Shown here: positions 13,804 to 21,985 of the stretch, piece after piece | How positions within the stretch are numbered: position 1 is the first letter of the stretch | How the letters are laid out: every line of letters begins with the position of its first letter | Assembly (NCBI GenBank): GCA_023422115.1 | Contig: JAEZSA010000072.1 | Coordinates: forward strand, 1-30,157 | DNA length: 30,157 bases | Source of the DNA: Bacillota bacterium | GTDB taxonomy: Bacteria; Bacillota_I; Bacilli_A; ML615J-28; CAG-698 | Reading direction: 5' to 3' | Program-made: the position numbers and the translations under genes | Notes under the pieces: model-generated | Told to the model about the DNA's origin: nothing | Databases searched by the model: none | Seen by the model: the letters and a program-made list of their open reading frames with translations, nothing else

Positions 13804-16433
13804 TTCTTTACTTTTATTGTTGCTTGTGCTGCCGCTAATCGAGCAATTGGAACTCGATATGGAGAACAAGAAACATAATCTAATCCTACTTCGTTAAAGA
13901 ATTCTATGGAAGAAGGCTCTCCTCCGTGTTCACCGCAAACTCCTAATTTCAAATTAGGTTTTACTTCTCTACCTAGTTTTACTGCCATTCTAATTAATTT
14001 ACCAACACCTTTTTGATCTACTCTTGCAAACGGATCAGATTCGTAAATTCTTCTTTGATAATATTGTGCTAGAAAGGAAGCTGCATCATCACGACTAAAA
14101 CCAAATGTCATTTGTGTTAAATCGTTGGTACCAAAACTAAAGAATTCAGCTTCTCCAGCAATTTCGTCAGCTAAAATAGCAGCTCTTGGTATTTCAATCA
14201 TTGTTCCAACTTTATAATCAACACTCATATGGTTTTCATCAAGGATTTGATCTGCGGTTTTTACTACTATGTTCTTAACAAATTTTAATTCTTTTGCATC
14301 GCCAATTAATGGTATCATAATTTCTGGTGCTGCACTATATTCAGGATTGCGCTTCTTGACATTTATATATGCTTCTATTACTGCTCTTGTTTGCATTTCT
14401 GCAAGTTCTGGATAAGAAACAGCTAAACGACATCCACGATGTCCCATCATAGGGTTGAATTCATGTAATGATTCTATTTTTGCTACTAAGTCATTATAAG
14501 AAACTTTTAGTTCTGCAGCAATCTCTTTAATATCTTCATCATTTGTTGGTAAGAATTCATGTAGTGGTGGATCCAAATAACGAACAGTCACAGGGTAATT
14601 ACCCATTGCTTCAAACAACTCTTCGAAATCGCCTCTTTGCATTGGCAATAATTTTTCTAATGCCGCTTGTCTTTGCTCCTGAGTGTCTGCAATAATCATT
14701 TCTCGCATTGTTTTGATTCGATCCGCTTCAAAGAACATATGTTCTGTTCTACATAAACCAATTCCTTCAGCTCCAAAGATTCTTGCTTGTTTTGCATCTT
14801 TTGGTGTATCTGCATTTGTTCTTACTTTTAATCTTCTTATTTCATCACACCAGTTCATAAACTTTTCAAAGTTACCAGAAATAGTAGCAGGAACTGTTGC
14901 AATTTTTTGACCATAAATTAGTCCTGTTGATCCATCTAGGGCAATCCAATCACCCTTAACGAATTTTTCTTTTCCTATCAATAAATATCCTTCTTCAGCA
15001 TATACTTCTAATGTCTTACAGCCAGAAACACAGCATTTACCCATACCACGAGCAACTACAGCAGCATGCGAAGTCATTCCTCCTCGTGCTGTTAAGATAC
15101 CTTCTGAAACATCCATTCCTTCAATATCTTCTGGTGAAGTTTCTAATCTAACTAAGATAACTTTATTTCCTTTTTTCTTTTCTGCTAATGCTTCTGTTAC
15201 ATTGAATACGATTTGACCACAAGCTGCTCCTGGAGATGCTGGTAATCCTTCTCCGACTATGCGGGCTTTTTTAATTGCTGCTTGATCAAATTGTGGGTGT
15301 AATAAATTGTCAAGTTGTTGTGGTTGTACGAGCATTAACGCTTTTTCTTTCGTAATTACACCACTCTCAAACATTTCAACGGCAATTCTCAATGCGGCTT
15401 GCGCGGTTCTCTTTCCGTTTCTTGTTTGCAACAAATACAATTTTTCATTTTCAATTGTGAATTCGATATCTTGCATATCATTAAAATGATTTTCTAATTT
15501 TAAAGATAATTCAACAAATTGATTATATGCACTTGGCATAATATCTTTTAATGTTTCAATTTCTGATGGTGTTCTAATTCCAGCAACAACATCCTCTCCT
15601 TGAGCATTAATTAGGTATTCTCCATATAGTTTATTTTCACCAGTTGCTGGATTTCTTGTAAAGGCTACACCAGTTCCTGATTTATCTCCCATGTTCCCAT
15701 AAACCATTGATTGAACATTCACTGCTGTTCCCCAATCAGAAGGGATGTTATTCATCTTTCTATAATAATTTGCTCTTGGGTTTTCCCATGAACGAAATAC
15801 CGCATTAATTGCACCAAACAATTGGTCTTTTGGATTGTCAGGAAAATCTTCCTTCAATTCCTGTTTATAAAACGCTTTAAAAGCCTTAATCATTTCCTTA
15901 AAGTCTTCTGCTGTAAATTGTAAATCTTGTTCAATGTGTCTTTCTTCCTTCATTCTATCAATGATTTCTTCAAATTTACTCTTAGCTAATCCCATAACAA
16001 CATCAGAATACATTTGAATAAAGCGACGATAGGAATCGTATGCAAATCTAGGATTTTGTGTGATTTTTGCAAGACCTGCTACCACAGCCTCATTTAATCC
16101 TAAATTTAAGATAGTATCCATCATTCCTGGCATTGATACTCTTGCCCCAGAACGAACCGATACTAGTAATGGATTTTGTGGATTCCCAAAATTTTTCCCT
16201 GTGATTTCTTCAAGTTTCACTAAAGCTGTATTAATTTCCTCAACAATTCCGTCAGAAAGCTTTTCAGAATTTTGATAATAGTACGTACAAGCTTCTGTTG
16301 TTACTGTAAAACCCTGCGGTATTGGTAGTCCTAATTTAGTCATTTGACCTAAGTTGGCCCCTTTACCACCACAAAGATCGCGCATTGTTTCGTCGGTCTC
16401 TGTGAACATAAAGACGTATTTTTTTGTTGCCAT
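13800..16433 (-). CDS. ppdK: Pyruvate, phosphate dikinase
   Basis: Interconverts pyruvate, ATP and phosphate with phosphoenolpyruvate, AMP and pyrophosphate. In fermentative bacteria it often runs toward pyruvate and ATP, which would suit a PPi-using glycolysis. The 877 aa are full length: N-terminal ATP-grasp domain (GGKGANLGQMTKLGLPIPQG; VSVRSGARVSMPGMMDTILN), central phosphohistidine domain with GGMTSHAAVVARGMGKCCVSG carrying the swivelling His, and C-terminal TIM-barrel with GIGLCRTEHMFF, NPMMGHRGCRL and the catalytic CGEHGGEPSS. MFTETDETMRDLCGGKGANL at the N-terminus distinguishes it from PEP synthase. Ribosome site TAGGAGG. It is a single-gene unit with its own promoter at 16469-16496. 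Confidence 0.97.
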   Translation of the reverse strand: MATKKYVFMFTETDETMRDLCGGKGANLGQMTKLGLPIPQGFTVTTEACTYYYQNSEKLSDGIVEEINTALVKLEEITGKNFGNPQNPLLVSVRSGARVSMPGMMDTILNLGLNEAVVAGLAKITQNPRFAYDSYRRFIQMYSDVVMGLAKSKFEEIIDRMKEERHIEQDLQFTAEDFKEMIKAFKAFYKQELKEDFPDNPKDQLFGAINAVFRSWENPRANYYRKMNNIPSDWGTAVNVQSMVYGNMGDKSGTGVAFTRNPATGENKLYGEYLINAQGEDVVAGIRTPSEIETLKDIMPSAYNQFVELSLKLENHFNDMQDIEFTIENEKLYLLQTRNGKRTAQAALRIAVEMFESGVITKEKALMLVQPQQLDNLLHPQFDQAAIKKARIVGEGLPASPGAACGQIVFNVTEALAEKKKGNKVILVRLETSPEDIEGMDVSEGILTARGGMTSHAAVVARGMGKCCVSGCKTLEVYAEEGYLLIGKEKFVKGDWIALDGSTGLIYGQKIATVPATISGNFEKFMNWCDEIRRLKVRTNADTPKDAKQARIFGAEGIGLCRTEHMFFEADRIKTMREMIIADTQEQRQAALEKLLPMQRGDFEELFEAMGNYPVTVRYLDPPLHEFLPTNDEDIKEIAAELKVSYNDLVAKIESLHEFNPMMGHRGCRLAVSYPELAEMQTRAVIEAYINVKKRNPEYSAAPEIMIPLIGDAKELKFVKNIVVKTADQILDENHMSVDYKVGTMIEIPRAAILADEIAGEAEFFSFGTNDLTQMTFGFSRDDAASFLAQYYQRRIYESDPFARVDQKGVGKLIRMAVKLGREVKPNLKLGVCGEHGGEPSSIEFFNEVGLDYVSCSPYRVPIARLAAAQATIKVKK

Positions 16434-16468
16434 ATTTTCCTCCTATTTTTTCCTTTTATGTATGATTT

Positions 16469-16496
16469 ATTATAGCATGAATCTATTGAATATCAA
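16469..16496 (-). promoter_or_regulatory. Promoter of ppdK
   Basis: Minus strand TTGATA, 16-base spacer, TATAAT, with TGC ahead of the -10. About 35 bases upstream of the ATG. No terminator for the preceding ttcA-like gene is seen, so read-through is possible as well. Confidence 0.7.
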
Positions 16497-16526
16497 ACAA
16501 ATATTTTGGTTAAGCCTTTTCACAAA

Positions 16527-17339
16527 TTATTCTTCATCATAAAAATCAAGAAAGCTGTATTTTTTATCTTTTATTTGCCATTTCATGACACAATTTAAGT
16601 TTACATTTTCGCCACTGGAATAAATACATTTATCTACATCTTTAAAATCTTTCTTTATTTCTTGGATCAACGTTTTTACTTCTCGTCGCTTCGACGGTAA
16701 GTCATTGCGAGCTATTTTGCATCCACAATTCATTGCTTTTATTTCACAAAAATCAATGTAATTACGGATATCTTTTTCCTCAATATAAACCATTGGTCTA
16801 ATTAATTCCATTCCTGGATGATTGGTTGACTTTAGTTTTGGTATCATTGTCTTAAAGGTTCCTGAATACAACACGTTCAATAAGGTGGTCTCAATTACAT
16901 CATTAAAATGATGCCCCAAAGCAATTTTATTACACCCTTGCTCCTTTGCAAAGTCATATAAAAATCCTCGTCGCATTTTAGCACATAAATAACAAGGCTG
17001 ATCTTTTCCTAAAAGCTGAGAAACATGAAAAATATTGGAATCTTTTATTATAATAGGAACATCAAGTTTTTTTGCATTCTCTTGCAATCGAAGCAAATTT
17101 TCTTCATTGAATCCTGGATTCATCACCAAATAGCAAACATCAAAATTTATTTTTCCATGCCTTTTTATTTCCTGAAAAAGTTTAGCCATAGTAAAACTAT
17201 CTTTTCCCCCTGAAATACATACCGCTATTTTGTCATTTTCTTTAATCAATTTGTAATCATCAATTGCTTTCACAAATTTAGAATAAATACAACTACGATA
17301 TCGCTTAATTAATGCTCGTTCTATTTCTCTAATTTCCAT
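16527..17339 (-). CDS. TtcA-like tRNA thiolase (PP-loop ATPase)
   Basis: Adenylating enzyme of the TtcA/TtuA group, which thiolates tRNA using ATP and an iron-sulfur cluster. The 270-aa protein shows PP-loop SGGKDS at 43-48, the cluster cysteines C116 and C119 (QPCYLCAKMRRG), the ALGHHFNDVIETTLLN motif, and a third cysteine in NCGCKIA (C205/C207). The TtcA type (2-thiocytidine at position 32) is favoured over TtuA because the N- and C-terminal zinc fingers of TtuA are missing. The C-terminus (residues 235-270) is unlike E. coli TtcA, so the exact target tRNA is uncertain. It has an AAGGAGA site and lies directly after a terminator-like hairpin, with no room for its own promoter. Confidence 0.82.
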   Translation of the reverse strand: MEIREIERALIKRYRSCIYSKFVKAIDDYKLIKENDKIAVCISGGKDSFTMAKLFQEIKRHGKINFDVCYLVMNPGFNEENLLRLQENAKKLDVPIIIKDSNIFHVSQLLGKDQPCYLCAKMRRGFLYDFAKEQGCNKIALGHHFNDVIETTLLNVLYSGTFKTMIPKLKSTNHPGMELIRPMVYIEEKDIRNYIDFCEIKAMNCGCKIARNDLPSKRREVKTLIQEIKKDFKDVDKCIYSSGENVNLNCVMKWQIKDKKYSFLDFYDEE

Positions 17340-17352
17340 ATACTCTCCTTGG

Positions 17353-17382
17353 AAAAAAAGAAGATTGCTTTAGCTGCAATCT
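17353..17382 (-). terminator. Terminator/attenuator between 320-aa gene and ttcA-like gene
   Basis: Minus strand AGATTGC-agctaaa-GCAATCT then TCTTTTTTTT. It begins right at the stop of the 320-aa gene and ends only about 8 bases before the ribosome site of the ttcA-like gene. As no promoter fits in between, partial read-through is likely. Confidence 0.75.
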
Positions 17383-18345
17383 CTATTTCTTTTTCTTAAT
17401 TGTTTTACTATTTGCTTTTTGATCTTCAGCAGTCCAAACTAAATAGAATGTTCCTGTAACAATTCCTACTAAAACGATAGCAATTAAACCCTGCCACCAT
17501 AGATATCTTCCAAATAACCATGGGTAATATCCTGCGTTTTTAAATGTTTGTTTTACGTTCGGATCACGGAAACCTTTTATGTAATCTGTTGTATCAACAT
17601 TTTCAATATCACTTTCAAAATCACTTAAATAGATTTCTGCTAGCGGTTTATCTGTTGGTAGTGTTGTGGTTGTTGAATCAGTTCCAGTGATTTGTAATGT
17701 TGCTGTAACTGTAATGTTGGCATCAGAAGAAAATTTAGCTAGTTCTGGTGTTTGTGTAAATCTAATAATACCGGATTGAACATAATTTCTAGTTGTTTCA
17801 GTTTTATCTGCCCATTCCGGAATCGAATTATAATCTTGAATCATTACATCACTTGCAGTTGTTAATGTAACTGTAAAAGAACTCTTTCCATTTGTTGGAG
17901 TAAATGTTATACTGAACTTGGGCATTTTGGCTTCATCAATAATTGTTCTATCATCTAGTGTAAAATAATCTTTCACTAAATCATAGTTTACATTGTAGAT
18001 GAAAACTTCAAATTTTGCTTTTTCTAAAACTTCATCATTAACACTTGGTTGGTAGAAGTAGTAAGAGCGATAAATAGCTAATGTAAATAGTGCATTCCCT
18101 GCTTCGTTTTCTATCGTTTCCAAATATAATGGGTCTTCATCATAGTAATAATTTTCAAATTGACGATAGTTTTCTATTCGTCCTTCACTTGTTATAACCC
18201 CTTTATTTAAATAAGATTTAAATAAGGAAGCTACGCTGGTATTTTCTTCTGGTTCATATCGAACAGCAACACCATACCATCCAATCATAAATGCTCCCAC
18301 TAGAGGTAAAATGATTGCTATTACAAGAATAATAATTTTTTTCAT
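17383..18345 (-). CDS. Unknown envelope protein with two membrane helices
   Basis: I do not recognise the family. From the ATG at 18345 (AAGGAGAC ribosome site) it is 320 aa; the frame stays open seven codons further but those lie ahead of the ribosome site. An N-terminal helix at about 3-27 (signal anchor) is followed by about 250 residues of Thr/Ser/Asp/Tyr-rich, mostly beta-type sequence (FSITFTPTNGKSSFTVTLTT; ITVTATLQITGTDSTTTTLP), then a Trp-rich helix at about 280-304 and a basic tail KTIKKKK. The likely topology places the large domain outside. A strong promoter lies at 18374-18402. Its relation to the ttcA-like gene behind it is unclear. General architecture resembles the 312-aa protein at 26770, though I see no clear sequence match. 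Confidence 0.8.
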   Translation of the reverse strand: MKKIIILVIAIILPLVGAFMIGWYGVAVRYEPEENTSVASLFKSYLNKGVITSEGRIENYRQFENYYYDEDPLYLETIENEAGNALFTLAIYRSYYFYQPSVNDEVLEKAKFEVFIYNVNYDLVKDYFTLDDRTIIDEAKMPKFSITFTPTNGKSSFTVTLTTASDVMIQDYNSIPEWADKTETTRNYVQSGIIRFTQTPELAKFSSDANITVTATLQITGTDSTTTTLPTDKPLAEIYLSDFESDIENVDTTDYIKGFRDPNVKQTFKNAGYYPWLFGRYLWWQGLIAIVLVGIVTGTFYLVWTAEDQKANSKTIKKKK

Positions 18346-18373
18346 ACAAAGTCTCCTTTTAGGCATCCAAAGT

Positions 18374-18402
18374 ATTATAGCATAGATTTATTTCTTTTTC
18401 AA
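18374..18402 (-). promoter_or_regulatory. Promoter of 320-aa envelope protein gene
   Basis: Minus strand TTGAAA, 17-base spacer, TATAAT, with TGC before the -10; about 29 bases ahead of the ATG. Confidence 0.78.
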
Positions 18403-18579
18403 TATTTTATTTTGTTTGAACTTCATGATGCCGTCTGCTTTTTCCTTTTTCTCTTGTATAAAACAAATGAAAAAGGGTTTCTTCTAATCTTTTCTCGCTT
18501 TTATAAATTGTTTTCCATTTCTTTCAATTTTACCAAAACAAATGTTTTTAAATTATTTAAAAAATATTTTAAAAAACTA

Positions 18580-18608
18580 TTGTATTTTTTTGAATAATAT
18601 AATATAAT
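18580..18608 (+). promoter_or_regulatory. Promoter of 125-aa/NfeD/SPFH operon
   Basis: TTGTAT at 18580-18585, 17-base spacer, TATAAT at 18603-18608. It follows a very AT-rich stretch (18540-18580) that could act as an UP element. The region between the two divergent promoters (18403-18579) shows no gene I can support. Confidence 0.72.
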
Positions 18609-18631
18609 GATTGTGTGAAAGGAGAAATGTT

Positions 18632-19009
18632 ATGGAAATACAATGGTTTTCTAAAAACTTACAAGGTGTGGCAACCGTTTATGAAACGAATATTACATTA
18701 AATACAATTGCTAGTTCTTATTTTAAAAACGCATTTGCTACCCTAATTGGTTTCAACAAAAAAGAGAATATTTTATTGATAAAAGCATTAAACAAGGAAG
18801 AAGCCAAATTAGGTAACTATTCTTCTACTGATTTACATGACATATCAATAAAACCTAGTTACGGAAGAATTAATGGAAAGGGAATTGTAAAAAGCATTTG
18901 CGAATTTTTTCCAATGGATTTTGAAAAACAAAAACTTTATAAGTTTAAGTGCAATTGGGATGAGAGTAACAAATACTTAAAAATATATTTAGAGGAGGAA
19001 ATAAAATAA
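18632..19009 (+). CDS. Unknown small soluble protein ahead of NfeD
   Basis: Family not recognised. From the ATG at 18632 (AAAGGAG at 18618-18624) the product is 125 aa; a TTG further up in the same frame lies ahead of the ribosome site and is rejected. There is no signal peptide or membrane helix. Predicted composition is mixed alpha/beta: an N-terminal beta stretch (QGVATVYETNITLN), a central STDLHDISIKPSYGRINGKG and a Lys/Glu-rich end. Its TAA overlaps the NfeD ATG by one base (TAATG at 19007-19011), so the two are translationally coupled and likely act together, perhaps as a cytoplasmic partner of the membrane complex. Confidence 0.78.
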   Translation: MEIQWFSKNLQGVATVYETNITLNTIASSYFKNAFATLIGFNKKENILLIKALNKEEAKLGNYSSTDLHDISIKPSYGRINGKGIVKSICEFFPMDFEKQKLYKFKCNWDESNKYLKIYLEEEIK

Positions 19010-19476
19010 TGGAATGGTTCCATTGGGTAATGCTTTCAATTTGGGCTCTAATTTTCATAATTACGCTGGTTATTGAATTGGGAACTGCAGACGTAACAAC
19101 AATTTGGTTTTGCCTCGGGTCATTAATAGCGCTTATCTGTGCTGCTATTCCACTTGATCCTTTTATCCAAATTTTAGTATTTATGGGTTCTTCAATCATT
19201 TTAATCTTGTTAACAAAACCGCTGACAAAAAAAATGATGAATAGAGAAATTATTAGAACTAATGCCGACAAAATCGTTGGTATGATAGGAGTAGTAACAA
19301 AAACTATTTTTCCTGATGAAATAGGAGAAATAAAAGTTGACAATAGTACATGGCGAGCAATGTGTAATGAGTCTATTACTGTTGAAGTTGGAGAAAAAGT
19401 ATTAATTAGCGCCGTTAGTGGCAACAAAGCTGTTGTTACAAAAATTAGTAATCATTCAAATATTGAAATTTTATAG
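19009..19476 (+). CDS. NfeD-like membrane protein
   Basis: Partner of SPFH proteins in bacterial membrane microdomains. The 155-aa protein is the short NfeD type without a ClpP-like protease domain: hydrophobic helices at about 5-24, 29-47 and 50-68, then a soluble OB-fold domain (about 85-150) with the typical GMIGVVTKTIFPDEIGEIKVDNSTWRA and GEKVLISAVSGNKAVV. It is placed between the 125-aa unknown and the SPFH gene, 20 bases from the latter, which is the usual nfeD-SPFH order. The OB domain is thought to bind the neighbouring SPFH protein. No sign of damage. Confidence 0.9.
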   Translation: MEWFHWVMLSIWALIFIITLVIELGTADVTTIWFCLGSLIALICAAIPLDPFIQILVFMGSSIILILLTKPLTKKMMNREIIRTNADKIVGMIGVVTKTIFPDEIGEIKVDNSTWRAMCNESITVEVGEKVLISAVSGNKAVVTKISNHSNIEIL

Positions 19477-19496
19477 TATAGAAGGAGGAAAACAAA

Positions 19497-20441
19497 ATGT
19501 TTTTAGCTAGTAATCCAGGACTAGTAATTATCCTGGGAATTGTTATTTTAATTATCGTTATTATTGTAGCTTCAAGTTTTAAAATTGTTTCACAAGCAAA
19601 TGCTTATGTTGTTGAAAGATTGGGTTCTTACCATACAACTTGGGGAACTGGTATCCACTTCTTGGTTCCGATCTTCTTCCGCATTTCCAAAAAGGTTTCT
19701 TTGAAAGAACAGGTTATGGATTTTGATCCTCAACCAGTTATTACAAAGGATAACGTTACAATGCAAATCGATACTGTTGTGTTCTTTACAATTACAGATC
19801 CAAAGGCGTATACTTATGGTGTTGACAATCCAATTTTCGCAATAGAAAAACTAACTGCAACTACACTTCGTAATATTATTGGTGAAATTGAGTTAGATGC
19901 AACCCTTACAAGCCGCGACTTAATCAATGCAAGAATGCGAGAGACATTGGATATTGCAACCGACCCATGGGGAATTAAAGTAAATCGTGTGGAATTAAAG
20001 AACATATTGCCACCAAAAGATATTCGTGATGCAATGGAAAAACAAATGCGTGCTGAGCGTGAACGTCGTGAAGCTATTCTTCGCGCTGAAGGTGAAAAAA
20101 TGGCAGCCATTCTTCAAGCTGAAGGTATTAAACAATCTTCAATCCTTCAAGCTGAAGCAAAACGTCAAGTATTAATTGAAGAGGCAGAAGGTACAAAAAC
20201 TGCTGCTATTCTTGAAGCTCAAGGTGAAGCTCAAGCTATTTTAGAAGTACAAGAAGCAAAAGCAAAAGGTATTGAATTAATTAAAAATGCTGGTGCTGAT
20301 AGCGCAGTACTAACAATCAAATCATTAGAAGCCTTAGCTGAATTATCTAGGGGACAAGCAACAAAAATTATTGTTCCATCTAATATTCAAGGAATTGCTG
20401 GTTTAGCAACATCTCTTTCTGAAATTGTAAAAGAGAAATAA
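19497..20441 (+). CDS. SPFH/Band 7 (stomatin/QmcA-like) protein
   Basis: Membrane-anchored scaffold that forms oligomeric rings in membrane microdomains. The 314-aa protein has a helix at about 8-27, the SPFH domain at about 30-190 (ANAYVVERLGSYHTTWGTGIH; VDTVVFFTITDPKAYTYGV; WGIKVNRVELKNILPP), then an Ala/Glu coiled coil at about 180-255 built of repeats of AILxAEGxKxx. The C-terminal end has LTIKSLEALAELSRGQATKIIVPS, typical of stomatin/QmcA. GAAGGAGG ribosome site. It is the last gene of the operon with the NfeD-like partner, and a terminator follows within 10 bases. Confidence 0.95.
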   Translation: MFLASNPGLVIILGIVILIIVIIVASSFKIVSQANAYVVERLGSYHTTWGTGIHFLVPIFFRISKKVSLKEQVMDFDPQPVITKDNVTMQIDTVVFFTITDPKAYTYGVDNPIFAIEKLTATTLRNIIGEIELDATLTSRDLINARMRETLDIATDPWGIKVNRVELKNILPPKDIRDAMEKQMRAERERREAILRAEGEKMAAILQAEGIKQSSILQAEAKRQVLIEEAEGTKTAAILEAQGEAQAILEVQEAKAKGIELIKNAGADSAVLTIKSLEALAELSRGQATKIIVPSNIQGIAGLATSLSEIVKEK

Positions 20442-20450
20442 TGAACAATG

Positions 20451-20483
20451 AAAGTCATTGGTAATAACTAATGACTTTTTTAT
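20451..20483 (+). terminator. Terminator of SPFH operon
   Basis: AAAGTCATT at 20451-20459 pairs with AATGACTTT at 20470-20478, followed by TTTATTTAT. Confidence 0.8.
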
Positions 20484-20493
20484 TTATATGCAA

Positions 20494-20517
20494 CAAAAAA
20501 AAGCTCGAGAAAAGCTT
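20494..20517 (-). terminator. Probable terminator of fhs-mnmE operon
   Basis: Minus strand AAGCT-tttctcg-AGCTT then TTTTTTTG. It lies about 105 bases past the mnmE stop. The intervening 20518-20621 contains an orphan AAAGGAG on the plus strand at 20541 without a following start codon, and no gene. Confidence 0.6.
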
Positions 20518-20621
20518 CTTTTTGTAAATCTATATAAGTCAAAGGAGAGAAAATAAAGTAGATTATATTTATTTCTACATCTTCTATTATATTATTATTT
20601 CTTAAACGTATCTTAAGTATT

Positions 20622-21971
20622 CTATTTCCCTAAACAAAATTTCGAAAACAATTCATTTATTAAATCTTCGTTAGCCACATCTCCAGTTATTTCACCCAAT
20701 GAATGCCATGCTGATTTTATGTCAATTGATATGATATCAATTGGCATTTTTTCTTCCATTGATTTTAGACTATCTTCAATCGCTTTTTTTGCTTGTTTTA
20801 GTTTTGATACTTGACGAGCATTTCCAATATAGGATGCATCCATATCATTAATATTGCCTACTTGGCATTCTTGTTTAATTTTGTTTTCCAATTTCTCAAT
20901 ATCTTTTTCATTGAAAGACGATAATAAAATATAATCTTTTATTTCTGTTAATTCGATCTTTGACTTCAGGTCTTCTTTATTAATAACAACAATTCGTTTC
21001 TTGTTTTCTGTTAATGATAATAGTTTACGATCATAAACATCTAATGGAGTACTATTATCAAAAACAAGTATAATTAGATCTGCTTTGTTGATGGCTTCTT
21101 CTGTTTTCTGAATTCCTATCTTTTCAACAACATCACTTGCTTCTCTAATTCCTGCTGTATCAATTAAATTAAGAATAATTCCACCAATGTTTGTTTTTCC
21201 TTCTACAATATCTCTTGTTGTCCCTGCAATATCAGTCACAATTGCTTTGTCTTCGCGAAGAATAGCATTCAACAAACTGGATTTCCCGACATTAGGTTTT
21301 CCGATAATTACAGTTTTAATCCCGTCTTTAATCATTTGTGACGCTTCGCATTTATCAAGGATGTTTTGTAATTCTTTGTTAATCTCTAACATACTTGGTT
21401 TTAATATGTCTACTGTTATTTGTTCTTCATCTTCATATTCAGGATAATCAATGTTTACTTCTATTTTTGCCATACACGTTAATAAGCGGCTGCGGAGAAT
21501 ATCCATCATTCTTTTAATGTCACCACGCAAACCAAAATGAGCCATTTTTAAATTAGTTTTTGTTTTTGCTTCAATGATGTCCATCACAGCTTCTGCTTGA
21601 GTTAAATCAATACGACCATTTAAAAAGGCGCGCTTAGTAAATTCTCCTGGTTCTGCTAATCTTGCTCCTTTAGATAGTAGCATTTCGAGAATCTTGTTTG
21701 TTACAAAAACTCCTCCATGACAACTAATCTCTATAACATCTTCACGAGTATATGTTTTCGGAGCTTTCATGACACTGACAAGAACTTCATCAATCACTTC
21801 TTGTTCATCAACAATATGACCATAATGAATGGTGTGTGTTGCAACTTTAAACAAGTCTTTTCCTTTATATATTTTAGTGACAATTTCAAGTGCTTCTTGC
21901 CCACTAACTCTTATAATGGATATTCCTCCACTACCTATTGGTGTTGATATCATTGCAATTGTGTCATTCAT
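20622..21971 (-). CDS. mnmE: tRNA modification GTPase MnmE
   Basis: With MnmG it modifies uridine 34 of certain tRNAs (cmnm5U), using methylene-tetrahydrofolate as carbon donor. The 449 aa are the usual length: folate-binding N-terminal domain (DTIAMISTPIGSGGISIIRVSG), helical domain with the GTPase inserted, G1 GKPNVGKSS at 224-232, G2 TTRD at 251-254, G3 DTAG at 271-274, G4 NKED, and the C-terminal CLGK (446-449), equal to the catalytic C(I/L)GK. It lies 14 bases after fhs on the same strand with a GGAGAG site. mnmG, often the next gene in Bacillota, is not adjacent here: a convergent SPFH operon follows instead. Confidence 0.97.
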   Translation of the reverse strand: MNDTIAMISTPIGSGGISIIRVSGQEALEIVTKIYKGKDLFKVATHTIHYGHIVDEQEVIDEVLVSVMKAPKTYTREDVIEISCHGGVFVTNKILEMLLSKGARLAEPGEFTKRAFLNGRIDLTQAEAVMDIIEAKTKTNLKMAHFGLRGDIKRMMDILRSRLLTCMAKIEVNIDYPEYEDEEQITVDILKPSMLEINKELQNILDKCEASQMIKDGIKTVIIGKPNVGKSSLLNAILREDKAIVTDIAGTTRDIVEGKTNIGGIILNLIDTAGIREASDVVEKIGIQKTEEAINKADLIILVFDNSTPLDVYDRKLLSLTENKKRIVVINKEDLKSKIELTEIKDYILLSSFNEKDIEKLENKIKQECQVGNINDMDASYIGNARQVSKLKQAKKAIEDSLKSMEEKMPIDIISIDIKSAWHSLGEITGDVANEDLINELFSKFCLGK

Positions 21972-21985
21972 TTTTTACTCTCCTT

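Noticed and set aside
18412..18597. Plus-strand 61-aa frame between divergent promoters
   Set aside because: Starts with TTG without ribosome site, Phe/Lys-rich composition of random AT-rich DNA, and overlaps the promoter of the 320-aa gene and the -35 of the next operon.
19814..20110. 98-aa minus-strand frame rich in Ser and Arg
   Set aside because: Antisense shadow of the SPFH coiled-coil repeats; no ribosome site and no family features.
20535..20560. Orphan AAAGGAG site after the SPFH operon
   Set aside because: No start codon follows at a useful distance and no open frame continues; probably chance.
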